DNA of 64,000 nucleotides. It comes from Pseudomonas lundensis (GTDB lineage Bacteria; Pseudomonadota; Gammaproteobacteria; Pseudomonadales; Pseudomonadaceae). This document shows positions 27,101-33,755 of the stretch, one piece after another. Location of the stretch: NCBI RefSeq assembly GCF_002269125.1, contig NZ_NQKI01000008.1, positions 1-64,000 of the forward strand, read 5' to 3'. Positions within the stretch are counted from its first letter, which is position 1. Each line of letters starts with the position of its first letter. The notes under the pieces were generated by a model, which was not told where the DNA came from, made no database searches, and worked only from the letters and a program-made list of their open reading frames with translations. The position numbers and the translations under genes are program-made.

Positions 27101-27157
27101 GCACAAATCGTGTCTTCGGTGTTTTTCGACCCCAAAGGCGAACGGCAGAATATTTGA
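24140..27157 (+). CDS. soxA: Sarcosine oxidase alpha subunit
   Basis: The 1005-residue largest subunit carries NAD and tetrahydrofolate functions. The N-terminal part is 2Fe-2S-ferredoxin-like in fold (FTFNGQTYKGYEGDSLAAAL) without a full cysteine cluster. A Rossmann domain follows (DVLIVGAGPAGLAAALAAAR, about 172-191). The C-terminal half is a glycine-cleavage-T-like THF-binding domain (DASTLGKIDIQGPDAREFLN; FTGELSYEVNIQADYAMGVL; RAEKGFIIVGQDTDG). It produces glycine, H2O2 and methylene-THF from sarcosine. It overlaps soxD, and soxG follows at once. Confidence 0.97.
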   Translation: MSQTHRLAHGGRVNRSNVLTFTFNGQTYKGYEGDSLAAALLANGVHIIGRSFKYARPRGIYAAGAEEPNAVLQIGATEATQIPNVRATQQALYSGLVATSTNGWPNVNTDMMGILGKVGGTLMPPGFYYKTFMYPKSFWMTYEKYIRKAAGLGRSPTQNDPDTYDYMNRHCDVLIVGAGPAGLAAALAAARSGARVIVADEQEEFGGSLLDSRESLDGKPAMDWVASVVAELGGMPDVVLLPRATVNGYHDHNFLTIHERLTDHLGDRAPIGQVRQRIHRVRAKRVVLATGACERPLVYGNNDVPGNMLAGAVSTYVRRYGVAPGRKLLLSTNNDHAYRVALDWLDASLPVVAIADARSNPRGALVEEARAKGIRILTGSAVIEARGSKHVTGARVAAIDLTAHSVTSPGEMLDCDLIASSGGYSPVVHLASHLGGKPIWREDILGFVPGDAPQKRVCVGGINGVYRLGDSLADGFEGGVRAASEAGFKAVEGTLPKALLTYEEPTLALFHVPHEKGTARAPKQFVDLQNDVTAAAIELATREGFESVEHVKRYTALGFGTDQGKLGNVNGLAIAARSLNVSIPQMGTTMFRPNYTPVTFGAVAGRHCGHIFEPVRYTALQAWHVKQGAAFEDVGQWKRPWYFPRPGEDLHAAVKRECQAVRDSVGLLDASTLGKIDIQGPDAREFLNRIYTNAWTKLDVGKARYGLMCKEDGMVFDDGVTACLADNHFVMTTTTGGAARVLQWLELYQQTEWPELKVYFTSVTDHYATLTLSGPNSRKLLSEVTDIDLDRDAFPFMSWKEGQVAGVPARVFRISFTGELSYEVNIQADYAMGVLEKIVEAGKQYNLTPYGTETMHVLRAEKGFIIVGQDTDGSMTPDDLNMGWCVGRNKPFSWIGWRGMNREDCVRDARKQLVGLKPVDPTQWLPEGAQLVFDPKQAIPMSMVGHVTSSYTCGSLGYSFAMGVVKDGLKRMGERVFAPLADGSVIEAQIVSSVFFDPKGERQNI

Positions 27158-27168
27158 TGGGTGATCTC

Positions 27169-27801
27169 ATGACGAGCGCAAACGTATACCAACAGCGTCC
27201 GGATTCGGGCGCCAAAGCCGAGTCATCCTTGCATCACGCCCGGTTGTCGGCACTCATCGGCAAGGGGCGGCAGAACCCCGGTGTCACCGTGCGCGAGAAA
27301 AAACTGTTGGGCCACCTGACCCTGCGGGGCGATGCCCGGGACCCGGCGTTCAGCGAGGGCGTGCACAAAGCGCTGGGCATTGAACTGCCAGTCGCGTTGA
27401 GCCTGGTGGCCAAAGGCGAAACGTCCCTGCAATGGATGGGCCCGGACGAATGGCTGCTGATCGTGCCCGGCGGTGAAGAATTCAGCGTCGAGCAGGCTTT
27501 GCGTGAGGCCCTCGCGGGGCAGCACATTGCGGTGGTGAACGTCAGCGGCGGGCAGCAACTGCTGGAACTGCGCGGGCCGCACGTACGCGACGTGTTGATG
27601 AAGTCCACCAGCTACGACGTCCACCCTGACAACTTCCCGGTGGGCAAGGCGGTGGGCACGGTGTTTGCGAAGTCGCAGCTGGTGATCCGGCATACGGGCG
27701 AAGACACGTGGGAGCTGCTCATCCGCCGCAGTTTTTCGGACTATTGGTGGCTATGGTTGCAGGATGCCGCGGCGCAATATGGGCTGAGTGTTGAGGCCTG
27801 A
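27169..27801 (+). CDS. soxG: Sarcosine oxidase gamma subunit
   Basis: The ATG at 27169 follows GGGTGA and gives 210 residues starting MTSANVYQQRP, the family start; ATG 27157 overlaps the soxA stop but lacks a ribosome site. The product has the SoxG fold, a GCV_T-like domain: LHHARLSALIGKG, VREKKLLGHLTLRGDA, PDEWLLIVPGG and VVNVSGGQQLLELRGPHVRD. It completes the heterotetramer with SoxB, SoxD and SoxA. Confidence 0.94.
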   Translation: MTSANVYQQRPDSGAKAESSLHHARLSALIGKGRQNPGVTVREKKLLGHLTLRGDARDPAFSEGVHKALGIELPVALSLVAKGETSLQWMGPDEWLLIVPGGEEFSVEQALREALAGQHIAVVNVSGGQQLLELRGPHVRDVLMKSTSYDVHPDNFPVGKAVGTVFAKSQLVIRHTGEDTWELLIRRSFSDYWWLWLQDAAAQYGLSVEA

Positions 27802-27815
27802 GTCACGGCTGGCCC

Positions 27816-27848
27816 CCACCCTGGCCCTCTCGCGCAGGGCCAGGGTGG
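27816..27848 (+). terminator. Strong hairpin between soxG and purU
   Basis: CCACCCTGGCCCT (27816-27828) pairs perfectly with AGGGCCAGGGTGG (27836-27848) around a seven-base loop. A T run is absent, so it may reduce rather than end transcription into purU, or protect the sox mRNA 3' end. Confidence 0.55.
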
Positions 27849-27880
27849 TGGTTGTCACATTAAAACAATAAGGATTCCCC

Positions 27881-28738
27881 ATGAGCCGCGCCCCTGACAC
27901 CTGGATCCTCACCGCCGATTGCCCCAGCAAACTGGGTACCGTCGACGCCGTGACCCGTCACCTGTTTGAACACCAGTGTTACGTCACCGAGCACCATTCC
28001 TTCGACGATCAACGTTCCGGCCGGTTCTTCATACGGGTTGAATTCCGCCAGCCCGATGACTTTGACGAACGCAGTTTTCGCGGCGGGTTGGCGGATCGTG
28101 GCCAAGCCTTCGGCATGGCCTTCGAACTCACCCCGCCGCATTACCGCCCCAAAGTGCTGATTATGGTGTCCAAGTCCGACCACTGCCTGAACGACTTGCT
28201 GTACCGCCAGCGTATCGGGCAATTGTCGATGGACGTGGTGGCCGTGGTTTCCAACCACCCGGACCTGGCGCCGCTGGCCCAATGGCACGGTATCGCGTAT
28301 CACCATTTTGCCCTCGACCCCGACGACAAACCCGCGCAAGAAGCCCGTGTCTGGCAAGTGATCGAAGACACCGGCGCCGAATTGGTGATTCTTGCGCGCT
28401 ACATGCAAGTGCTCTCGCCCGAGTTGTGCCGCAAGCTGGATGGCAAGGCGATCAACATTCACCACTCGCTACTGCCGGGTTTCAAAGGCGCCAAGCCATA
28501 TCATCAGGCTTACGAAAAGGGCGTGAAACTGGTGGGCGCCACTGCGCACTACATCAACAACGACCTCGATGAGGGCCCGATCATCGCTCAGGGCGTCGAG
28601 GCCGTGGACCACAGTTACTACCCCGAAGACCTGATTGCCAAAGGCCGCGACATTGAGGCCCAGACATTGGCCCGGGGTGTGGGCTATCACATTGAACGGC
28701 GCGTTTTCCTAAATGGAGGTCGTACCGTGGTGCTGTGA
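27881..28738 (+). CDS. purU: Formyltetrahydrofolate deformylase PurU
   Basis: PurU hydrolyses 10-formyl-THF to formate and THF and so disposes of methyl groups released from betaine. The 285-residue product has an N-terminal ACT domain (about 8-75: ILTADCPSKLGTVDAVTRHL) and a formyltransferase-type catalytic domain. The latter contains IMVSKSDHCLNDLLYR, NIHHSLLPGFKGAKPYHQAY (Asn/His pair) and GATAHYINNDLDEGPII (catalytic Asp). AAGGA precedes the ATG. It sits between soxG and fdhA, as in PA5420. Confidence 0.95.
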   Translation: MSRAPDTWILTADCPSKLGTVDAVTRHLFEHQCYVTEHHSFDDQRSGRFFIRVEFRQPDDFDERSFRGGLADRGQAFGMAFELTPPHYRPKVLIMVSKSDHCLNDLLYRQRIGQLSMDVVAVVSNHPDLAPLAQWHGIAYHHFALDPDDKPAQEARVWQVIEDTGAELVILARYMQVLSPELCRKLDGKAINIHHSLLPGFKGAKPYHQAYEKGVKLVGATAHYINNDLDEGPIIAQGVEAVDHSYYPEDLIAKGRDIEAQTLARGVGYHIERRVFLNGGRTVVL

Positions 28739-28820
28739 CGTGCCAGTGCCAACTAAGCTGCAAGCAGATCGGCTTGCGGCTGGCCGGTCACCCCATTCAA
28801 TAACAACAAGGGTGAACACG

Positions 28821-30020
28821 ATGGCTGACAATCGCGGTGTGGTGTACCTGGGCAATGGCCAGGTAGAAGTGCAATCCATTCCTTTCCCCAAGATGCAAAA
28901 CCCTCAAGGCAAACCGATTCACCATGGCGTGATCCTGCGTGTGGTGTCGACTAACATTTGCGGCTCTGACCAGCACATGGTGCGCGGCCGTACCACGGCG
29001 CAAACCGGTCTGGTACTGGGGCACGAAATTACCGGCGAGGTGATTGAAGCCGGGCGTGACGTGGAGCATTTGAAGGTCGGGGATTTGGTGTCGGTGCCGT
29101 TTAACGTGGCGTGCGGGCGGTGCCGCAGTTGCAAAGAGCAAAACACCGGCGTGTGCCTGACCGTCAACCCGGCCCGTCCCGGCGGTGCTTATGGTTACGT
29201 GGACATGGGCGACTGGGTCGGCGGTCAGGCTGAATATGTATTGGTCCCTTATGCGGATTTCAACCTGCTCAAACTCCCGAACCGCGACGCCGCGATGGAG
29301 AAAATCCGCGACCTGACCTGCCTCTCCGACATCCTGCCCACCGGTTACCACGGCGCCGTCACGGCGGGCGTCGGCCCCGGCAGCACGGTCTACATTGCGG
29401 GCGCAGGGCCGGTTGGGCTCGCCGCTGCGGCATCCGCGCGCCTGCTGGGCGCTGCTGTGGTGATTGTCGGGGACGTGAACCCGATTCGCTTGGCCCACGC
29501 CAAGGCGCAGGGCTTTGAAATTGCCGACCTGTCCATGGACACCCCGTTGCATGAACAGATCGCGGCGTTGCTGGGCGAGCCTGAAGTGGATTGCGCGGTT
29601 GATGCGGTGGGCTTTGAAGCCCGGGGGCATGGGCATGACGGCGTCAAACACGAAGCCCCGGCCACCGTGCTGAACTCACTGATGGGGGTGGTGCGGGTGG
29701 CGGGCAAAATCGGTATTCCGGGCCTGTACGTCACCGAAGACCCGGGTGCTGTGGATGCCGCCGCGAAAATGGGCAGCCTGAGCATTCGCTTTGGACTGGG
29801 CTGGGCCAAGTCCCACAGCTTTCACACCGGACAAACACCGGTGATGAAATACAACCGCCAATTGATGCAAGCGATCATGTGGGACCGGATCAAAATTGCC
29901 GACATCGTCGGGGTCGAAGTGATTAGCCTGGACGATGCACCTCGCGGCTACGGGGAGTTTGATGCGGGCGTGCCGAAGAAGTTTGTGATTGATCCGCATC
30001 GGTTATTTAGTGCGGTGTAA
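28821..30020 (+). CDS. fdhA: Glutathione-independent formaldehyde dehydrogenase
   Basis: FdhA oxidises formaldehyde released by GbcAB, DgcAB and Sox to formate with NAD. The ATG at 28821 gives 399 residues, the family length; upstream codons overlap purU and lack a ribosome site. It is a zinc medium-chain dehydrogenase: CGSDQHMVRG and GHE ligands, the structural-zinc loop CGRCRSCKEQNTGVC, and the NAD-binding YIAGAGPVGLAAAASARLLG. The C terminus is KKFVIDPHRLFSAV. A degraded copy of this 3' end recurs at 31252-31308. Confidence 0.96.
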   Translation: MADNRGVVYLGNGQVEVQSIPFPKMQNPQGKPIHHGVILRVVSTNICGSDQHMVRGRTTAQTGLVLGHEITGEVIEAGRDVEHLKVGDLVSVPFNVACGRCRSCKEQNTGVCLTVNPARPGGAYGYVDMGDWVGGQAEYVLVPYADFNLLKLPNRDAAMEKIRDLTCLSDILPTGYHGAVTAGVGPGSTVYIAGAGPVGLAAAASARLLGAAVVIVGDVNPIRLAHAKAQGFEIADLSMDTPLHEQIAALLGEPEVDCAVDAVGFEARGHGHDGVKHEAPATVLNSLMGVVRVAGKIGIPGLYVTEDPGAVDAAAKMGSLSIRFGLGWAKSHSFHTGQTPVMKYNRQLMQAIMWDRIKIADIVGVEVISLDDAPRGYGEFDAGVPKKFVIDPHRLFSAV

Positions 30021-30024
30021 AACG

Positions 30025-30061
30025 TTAAGTGGCACGCTCTCTAGTGCAGGGTGCCACTTAA
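30025..30061 (+). terminator. Inverted repeat after fdhA, probable terminator
   Basis: TTAAGTGGCAC (30025-30035) pairs with GTGCCACTTAA (30051-30061). It has AT-rich stem ends but only a weak T tract, and sits between the convergent fdhA and mini-Rhs genes. It may act on both. Confidence 0.55.
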
Positions 30062-30082
30062 GCTTGAATGAACGTTGGTGTT

Positions 30083-31069
30083 TTACTGTGACTTTCGAAT
30101 GGAGTTTATATAGGATTTAAATTGATCGGGCTTAGCGGCTAATATTACTGTTTTATAGTAGTTGGGTGGTGGTTCGTAGGGGGGAGGAGGACCCATATAT
30201 ATTTCGGGCGCTACTGATCTTGATGAGGATGAGGATAAGCGTGGGGTTGAGGTGGAAGAAGGCGCATTTATTGTCGGCCCATTAAGGGAGTTATGAAGGT
30301 TAAGGAAATGTTGTACATCCTCACGTGCTTGGATGCCTTCTGGGGAATATATATTTCCACGTCTTTCCAGTCTGGGATGGCGTCTACCAGTAAACGCATC
30401 TTCCCCGGTGTCAAGAGGAGCGTTCTGTTCAAAAGGCAGTGGGCGTGTCGATAAAATATCATCCAGATTTGTTGCGCGCGCTCTGGCTTGTTTCATTACC
30501 CGCGAGGATACTCTTCCCATGAATATGTTTTGGAACGCTTTAACAAGGTTAGGGATTTTTATAGGGAAATGACCGTCCTGGTCTATAGTGTTTGGCGCAT
30601 TATTATCAAATGCGGCATATGCATTAATCCCCCCCTTTGCGAACGGGCTCCAGCTGTCCGGGCTATTAAACCGCATTAACACCGGGTTATAGGCTCGATA
30701 CCCCTTGCCCAATAAATAATGGCCAGTCACGGCTTCGGGGCGTTCGCCGTTGAAAGCCAGTAGCCGGGTGATGCCATTTTCCACCGGGTGATGACCAAAC
30801 GGGGTATAGGCGCACGCGTGTGTGCCTGCCGCGCTGACGTGTTGCAGCACCGATGTTTTCTGGTCGGTTGCAAGTAAGGTGGTAGCTTGCCCTTGTTGCA
30901 CGGCCAGGGGTTGTACGTCGAACGCCATGAAGCGGCGGGCATTTGTTCCTTCAATTTCAGTGGCAATGCGCTCGTTTTGATAAAACCGGCGCGTGGTGTT
31001 GCTGATTATCAGGCGATTCAGTGGGTCGTACTGGTAATTGCCTTGAGGGGCGTGGGGGGGCTTTTTCAT
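30083..31069 (-). CDS. Mini-Rhs protein with a PPxY-containing variable tail
   Basis: The ATG at 31069 (MKKPP) matches the start of the paralogue at 32361; the longer upstream frame seems not to be real. The 328-residue product has a partial YD repeat (YDPLNRLI), the core LLAFNGERPEAVTGHYLLGK and RFNSPDSWSPFAKGGINAY, then a tail after DQDGH that is unlike the other two mini-Rhs proteins here. The tail (about 170 residues, AT-rich DNA) is polar and Ser-rich and ends with PPPPYEPPPNYY, two PPxY motifs. No catalytic motif is recognised. G7 in the core is in frame here. It belongs to a tandem pair sharing a 502-bp repeat. Toxin or surface-protein function is inferred from the family only. Confidence 0.8.
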   Translation of the reverse strand: MKKPPHAPQGNYQYDPLNRLIISNTTRRFYQNERIATEIEGTNARRFMAFDVQPLAVQQGQATTLLATDQKTSVLQHVSAAGTHACAYTPFGHHPVENGITRLLAFNGERPEAVTGHYLLGKGYRAYNPVLMRFNSPDSWSPFAKGGINAYAAFDNNAPNTIDQDGHFPIKIPNLVKAFQNIFMGRVSSRVMKQARARATNLDDILSTRPLPFEQNAPLDTGEDAFTGRRHPRLERRGNIYSPEGIQAREDVQHFLNLHNSLNGPTINAPSSTSTPRLSSSSSRSVAPEIYMGPPPPYEPPPNYYKTVILAAKPDQFKSYINSIRKSQ

Positions 31070-31143
31070 CGTTGTTCCCAAATGAGTGGTTGAAAACGAT
31101 TTCAGCATCCACATGCTTTCGGGAGTTGCATAGCTGGCAGAAG
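30642..31143. repeat. Direct repeat, copy 1 (mini-Rhs core and leader)
   Basis: This 502-bp stretch matches 31934-32435 at a constant offset of 1292 bases without visible gaps, with scattered substitutions. It covers the Rhs core, the MKKPP start and about 75 bp upstream. Confidence 0.75.
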
Positions 31144-31251
31144 TAATAGGTCGGCGGAGGGCCCGCGCACCTTCAAACGCAGCCGTGTTTGGCGTTTTAG
31201 CCGTGCCAGGGTATACGGATTTATCCCAGCCCGTGGACGAGGCCTCATGAG

Positions 31252-31308
31252 GGGGCGTCGAAGAAGTTTGTGATGAACCCACATGGGTTGTTGAGGGTAT
31301 TTGACTGA
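31252..31308 (+). pseudogene. Degraded copy of the fdhA 3' end
   Basis: The plus strand encodes KKFVMNPHGLLRVFD followed by TGA, in the frame and order of the true fdhA end KKFVIDPHRLFSAV. Sixteen bases around GAAGAAGTTTGTGAT are identical to fdhA at 29975-29990. It lies in the gap between the two mini-Rhs genes, in fdhA orientation. It marks the other side of DNA inserted behind fdhA, by duplication or recombination in the tail end of that gene. Confidence 0.6.
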
Positions 31309-31385
31309 ATGGGCCCCAAGGATACAAATCGTATCCTTGGGGTTGATAAGCCACAGGGGACTTAAAAACGAACTTCTCGGACAGT

Positions 31386-32361
31386 TTAAGTTGCAATTCT
31401 GATGTTGCGATTTTCTATGACTATTTCTAAATTATTTTGTGCATCACGCAAAAGTTTAATGGCTTTATTTCTCTGTGTGCGTGCATTATTACGAATATGG
31501 CTATCCATGTTCATTTGATGTCTGGTTAGGGTCGCGCGAACATAGCCTTGTTGCATGTGTTCTGCGGCTGCACGTCGTGGTTGACTTATAAAGTTACCCC
31601 TGTACGGTGTATAGCCAGCACGTGCATTGAGTTTATTGAATTGTTTGGTTATTTTCTCTGCGCGCTTGACGTTGGTGGCGGCTTGTTTTACTAGCGCACT
31701 GTTAGATAATGAAGAGGGTTTAATGTCGAAGTTCATGGGCGCACTCAATGCATCGATCGACCCTAAAGTTTTTAAGTAAAGCGATGTGGTTTGCGCATTT
31801 GTTCTTTCTGTAGTTCTAATTATTTTAAACGCTCTTAGAACAGGTTTTGCCCATTGCCATACGTGCCCAGTGGGATCTTGCATCATTACAGGGTCTGTAC
31901 AATACGCATACGCATTACCCCCCCCCCTCCCCAAACGGGCTCCAGCTGTCCGGGCTATTAAACCGCATTAACACCGGGTTATAGGCTCGATACCCCTTGC
32001 CCAATAAATAATGGCCAGTCACGGCTTCGGGGAGTTCGCCATTGAAAGCCAGTAGCCGGGTGATGCCATTTTCGGTCGGGTGATGGCCATAGGGGGTATA
32101 GGCACACGCCTGTGTGCCTGTTGCACTGACGTGTTGCAGCACCGAGGTTTGCAGGTCGGTGGCCATCAGGGTAGTGGCTTGCCCTTGTTGTACGGCCAGG
32201 GGTTGAGCGTCGAACGCCACAAAGCGACGGGTATTGGTTCCTTCAATTTCAGTGGCAATGCGCTCGTTTTGATAAAACCGACGCGTGGTGTTGCTGCTGC
32301 TCAGGCGATCCAGTGCATCGTACTGGTAACTGCCTGGTAGGGAGCGAGGGGGCTTTTTCAT
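31386..32361 (-). pseudogene. Mini-Rhs gene, frame broken at a run of ten G (possibly phase-variable)
   Basis: From the ATG at 32361 (MKKPP) the frame runs through a YD repeat (YDALDRLS) and the core (LLAFNGELPEAVTGHYLLGK; FNSPDSWSPFGEGGG) and then stops at TAA 31917-31915. It stops right after a tract of ten G on the minus strand (31927-31918). One base over, the next frame continues NAYAYCTDPVMMQDPTGH and a basic 165-residue tail to 31386. With nine G in the tract the two parts form one protein of 324 residues. The tail has Lys/Arg/Asn-rich helices, lies in AT-rich DNA and is not recognised. The break can mean phase variation, decay, or a sequencing error in the homopolymer. Confidence 0.75.
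31918..31927. repeat. Homopolymer tract: ten C on the plus strand
   Basis: Ten C followed by T and four more C, inside the Rhs core coding frame, precisely where the core ends and the variable tail starts. Such a long G/C tract is a typical slippage site. Sister gene 30083-31069 has seven at the matching place (30629-30635) and is in frame. Confidence 0.85.
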
Positions 32362-32435
32362 CGTTGTTCCCGAATGAGTGGTTGAACACGCTTTGAGCAT
32401 CCACACGCTTTCAGGGGTTGTATAGCTGGCAGAAA
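31934..32435. repeat. Direct repeat, copy 2 (mini-Rhs core and leader)
   Basis: This is the partner of 30642-31143. Homologous exchange between the two could swap tails or delete the 1.29 kb between them. Confidence 0.75.
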
Positions 32436-32491
32436 TGCTAGGTTTGCAGCGCCCATAGCCGGGCACTGCGTGAGTCGCGGCCCGTACTGAC

Positions 32492-32758
32492 TCAGGTTGA
32501 GACGTGCAAACGCCGGCCCAGCACGTCGAGCAGGTCGCAGCCGTCGCGCAGTAAGAGGGCGCACGCGTGGGCCAACTGTTTGAGGTCGATGCTGTCAGTG
32601 TGGTGGGGGTCGAGCCGCTCAAGGCTTTCAAGCACTTGGGTGGCGGCCAGAATGCGCGCGGCGGCGTTGGCGTGCAGTACGTCGGGCGGGCTTTGGGCGT
32701 CTATTAGCAGGCTGGGGATCAGGCAGTCGATGGCGGTCAGCGGGATGTAGCGGTTCAT
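32492..32758 (-). CDS. Small protein, DUF6124-like, upstream of the mini-Rhs pair
   Basis: The ATG at 32758 gives 88 residues; the frame stays open upstream through a structured leader, but that part reflects RNA structure, not protein. The product is helical: SPPDVLHANAAARILAATQ and LKQLAHACALLLRDGCDLLD are reminiscent of the small DUF6124/DUF3077 proteins of Pseudomonas, whose function is unknown. It lies in the same direction as the mini-Rhs genes. The leader at 32790-32890 suggests regulation at RNA level. Family assignment is tentative. Confidence 0.6.
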   Translation of the reverse strand: MNRYIPLTAIDCLIPSLLIDAQSPPDVLHANAAARILAATQVLESLERLDPHHTDSIDLKQLAHACALLLRDGCDLLDVLGRRLHVST

Positions 32759-32789
32759 GGGCAATGCTCTTTGTGTGTTTGATTTAACC

Positions 32790-32890
32790 CCACCTAATCG
32801 TCGCCAAACGACTAGGTGGCAGCTGCGCGCAGGTTGGCGAACCGGAAACACACCACCGGCAGACCCGAAGGTCTCCCACGCGCAGCTGCC
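32790..32890 (-). ncRNA. Structured, cloverleaf-like 5' leader of the small gene
   Basis: Read as minus-strand RNA: an outer 12-bp stem GGCAGCTGCGCG/CGCGCAGCTGCC (32890-32879 with 32829-32818) encloses three hairpins. These are AGACC-UUCG-GGUCU, with the stable UUCG tetraloop; CCGG/CCGG; and GGUU-CGCC-AACC. A second hairpin, CCACCTAGTCG with CGATTAGGTGG (32819-32809 with 32800-32790), follows directly and contains one G-U pair. That pair would be an A-C mismatch on the plus strand, which points to the minus strand as the RNA. It ends about 30 bases before the ATG at 32758. I cannot name an Rfam family. Confidence 0.65.
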
Positions 32891-33176
32891 ATAAAGCAGC
32901 ATTGCGGGTGCAAAAAGTCCTGCAAGTAAACAAGAGTTTTCGCATGGTGGTAAACAGGTCGCCAAACCTGGTCGTCATTGGGACGACGAGCGGACTATAA
33001 GCCGCTGGCCCGCCACCGGCAAACCTCAATTGCTGTAGGCATTGGCACTTTTCCATTAAGCTTGCCAACCGTTGAACCGGCCACAGGCATTGGGAACAAC
33101 GGCCTTGGGTAGGGGTCTTACACACAGTTTCACTGCTCCGCCGGGAGTGGTCTTTGGCTTTTAAGAGGTGGATGCA

Positions 33177-33752
33177 ATGAAGAAGTTGAGCGGCGTAGCA
33201 CTGGCAACATTGATGACCGTGGCCGCGAGCCCGGTGTTTGCAGGAGGCTTTAGCCTGAACGATGCCGCGGGCATTTTGAATCAGGTTCAGGGCGGCAACA
33301 GCGCAAAGTCCGAGCAGACCGTTCAGGCCCTGGACCTGCTGGCTAAAGCCCAGCAGATGGGTGTTAAGCCTGAGCAGGCAGCAGGTGGCGTGGGCGCGAT
33401 GTTGAGCCTGGCCAAAAACCAGCTCACCCCCAATGATTACACGGCCTTGACGCAGCAAGTGCCGGGCATCAACAAAGTCACCGGGGCCGGTGCCTTGGCC
33501 CAACTGAGCCAGTTCAGCGCCAAGAACCCGCAGCTTCAAGCCCTGGTCGGCCAGATCAACCCGGTCAGCAATGATGCCAAAGTGGCCGTGAGCAACGTGA
33601 CGAATCAATCGCAGCTCAACAGCGCGTTCAAAGCGCTGGGCATGGAGAGCAGCAAGGTTCAGCAATTCGCGCCGTTGATCACCCAGTACCTTGGCCAACA
33701 GGGCGTATCCAGCCCGCTGTTGACCACGCTGAGTACGCTGTGGGGTATCTAA
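33177..33752 (+). CDS. Secreted DUF2780 (VcgC/VcgE-like) protein
   Basis: The ATG at 33177 follows AGAGG; the GTG at 33168 is less likely. The 191-residue product has a signal peptide (KKLSGVALATLMTVAASPVFA, cut before GGFSLNDAA). The mature protein consists of Ala/Gln-rich helices (LDLLAKAQQMGVKPEQAAGG; GAGALAQLSQFSAKNPQ; VQQFAPLITQYLGQQG), as in DUF2780. Function is unknown. GAACAA-N16-TCTTA upstream is a weak match to an AlgU (sigma-22) promoter. It converges on the acyltransferase gene with only three bases between. Confidence 0.75.
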   Translation: MKKLSGVALATLMTVAASPVFAGGFSLNDAAGILNQVQGGNSAKSEQTVQALDLLAKAQQMGVKPEQAAGGVGAMLSLAKNQLTPNDYTALTQQVPGINKVTGAGALAQLSQFSAKNPQLQALVGQINPVSNDAKVAVSNVTNQSQLNSAFKALGMESSKVQQFAPLITQYLGQQGVSSPLLTTLSTLWGI

Positions 33753-33755
33753 AGG

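Noticed and set aside
31070..31396. N-terminal extension of the mini-Rhs gene at 30083-31069
   Set aside because: The MKKPP start is shared with the paralogue; the extension starts with TTG and covers the antisense fdhA fragment.
32759..32965. N-terminal extension of the small DUF6124-like gene
   Set aside because: These codons coincide with the cloverleaf leader; the structure explains the sequence better than a protein does.
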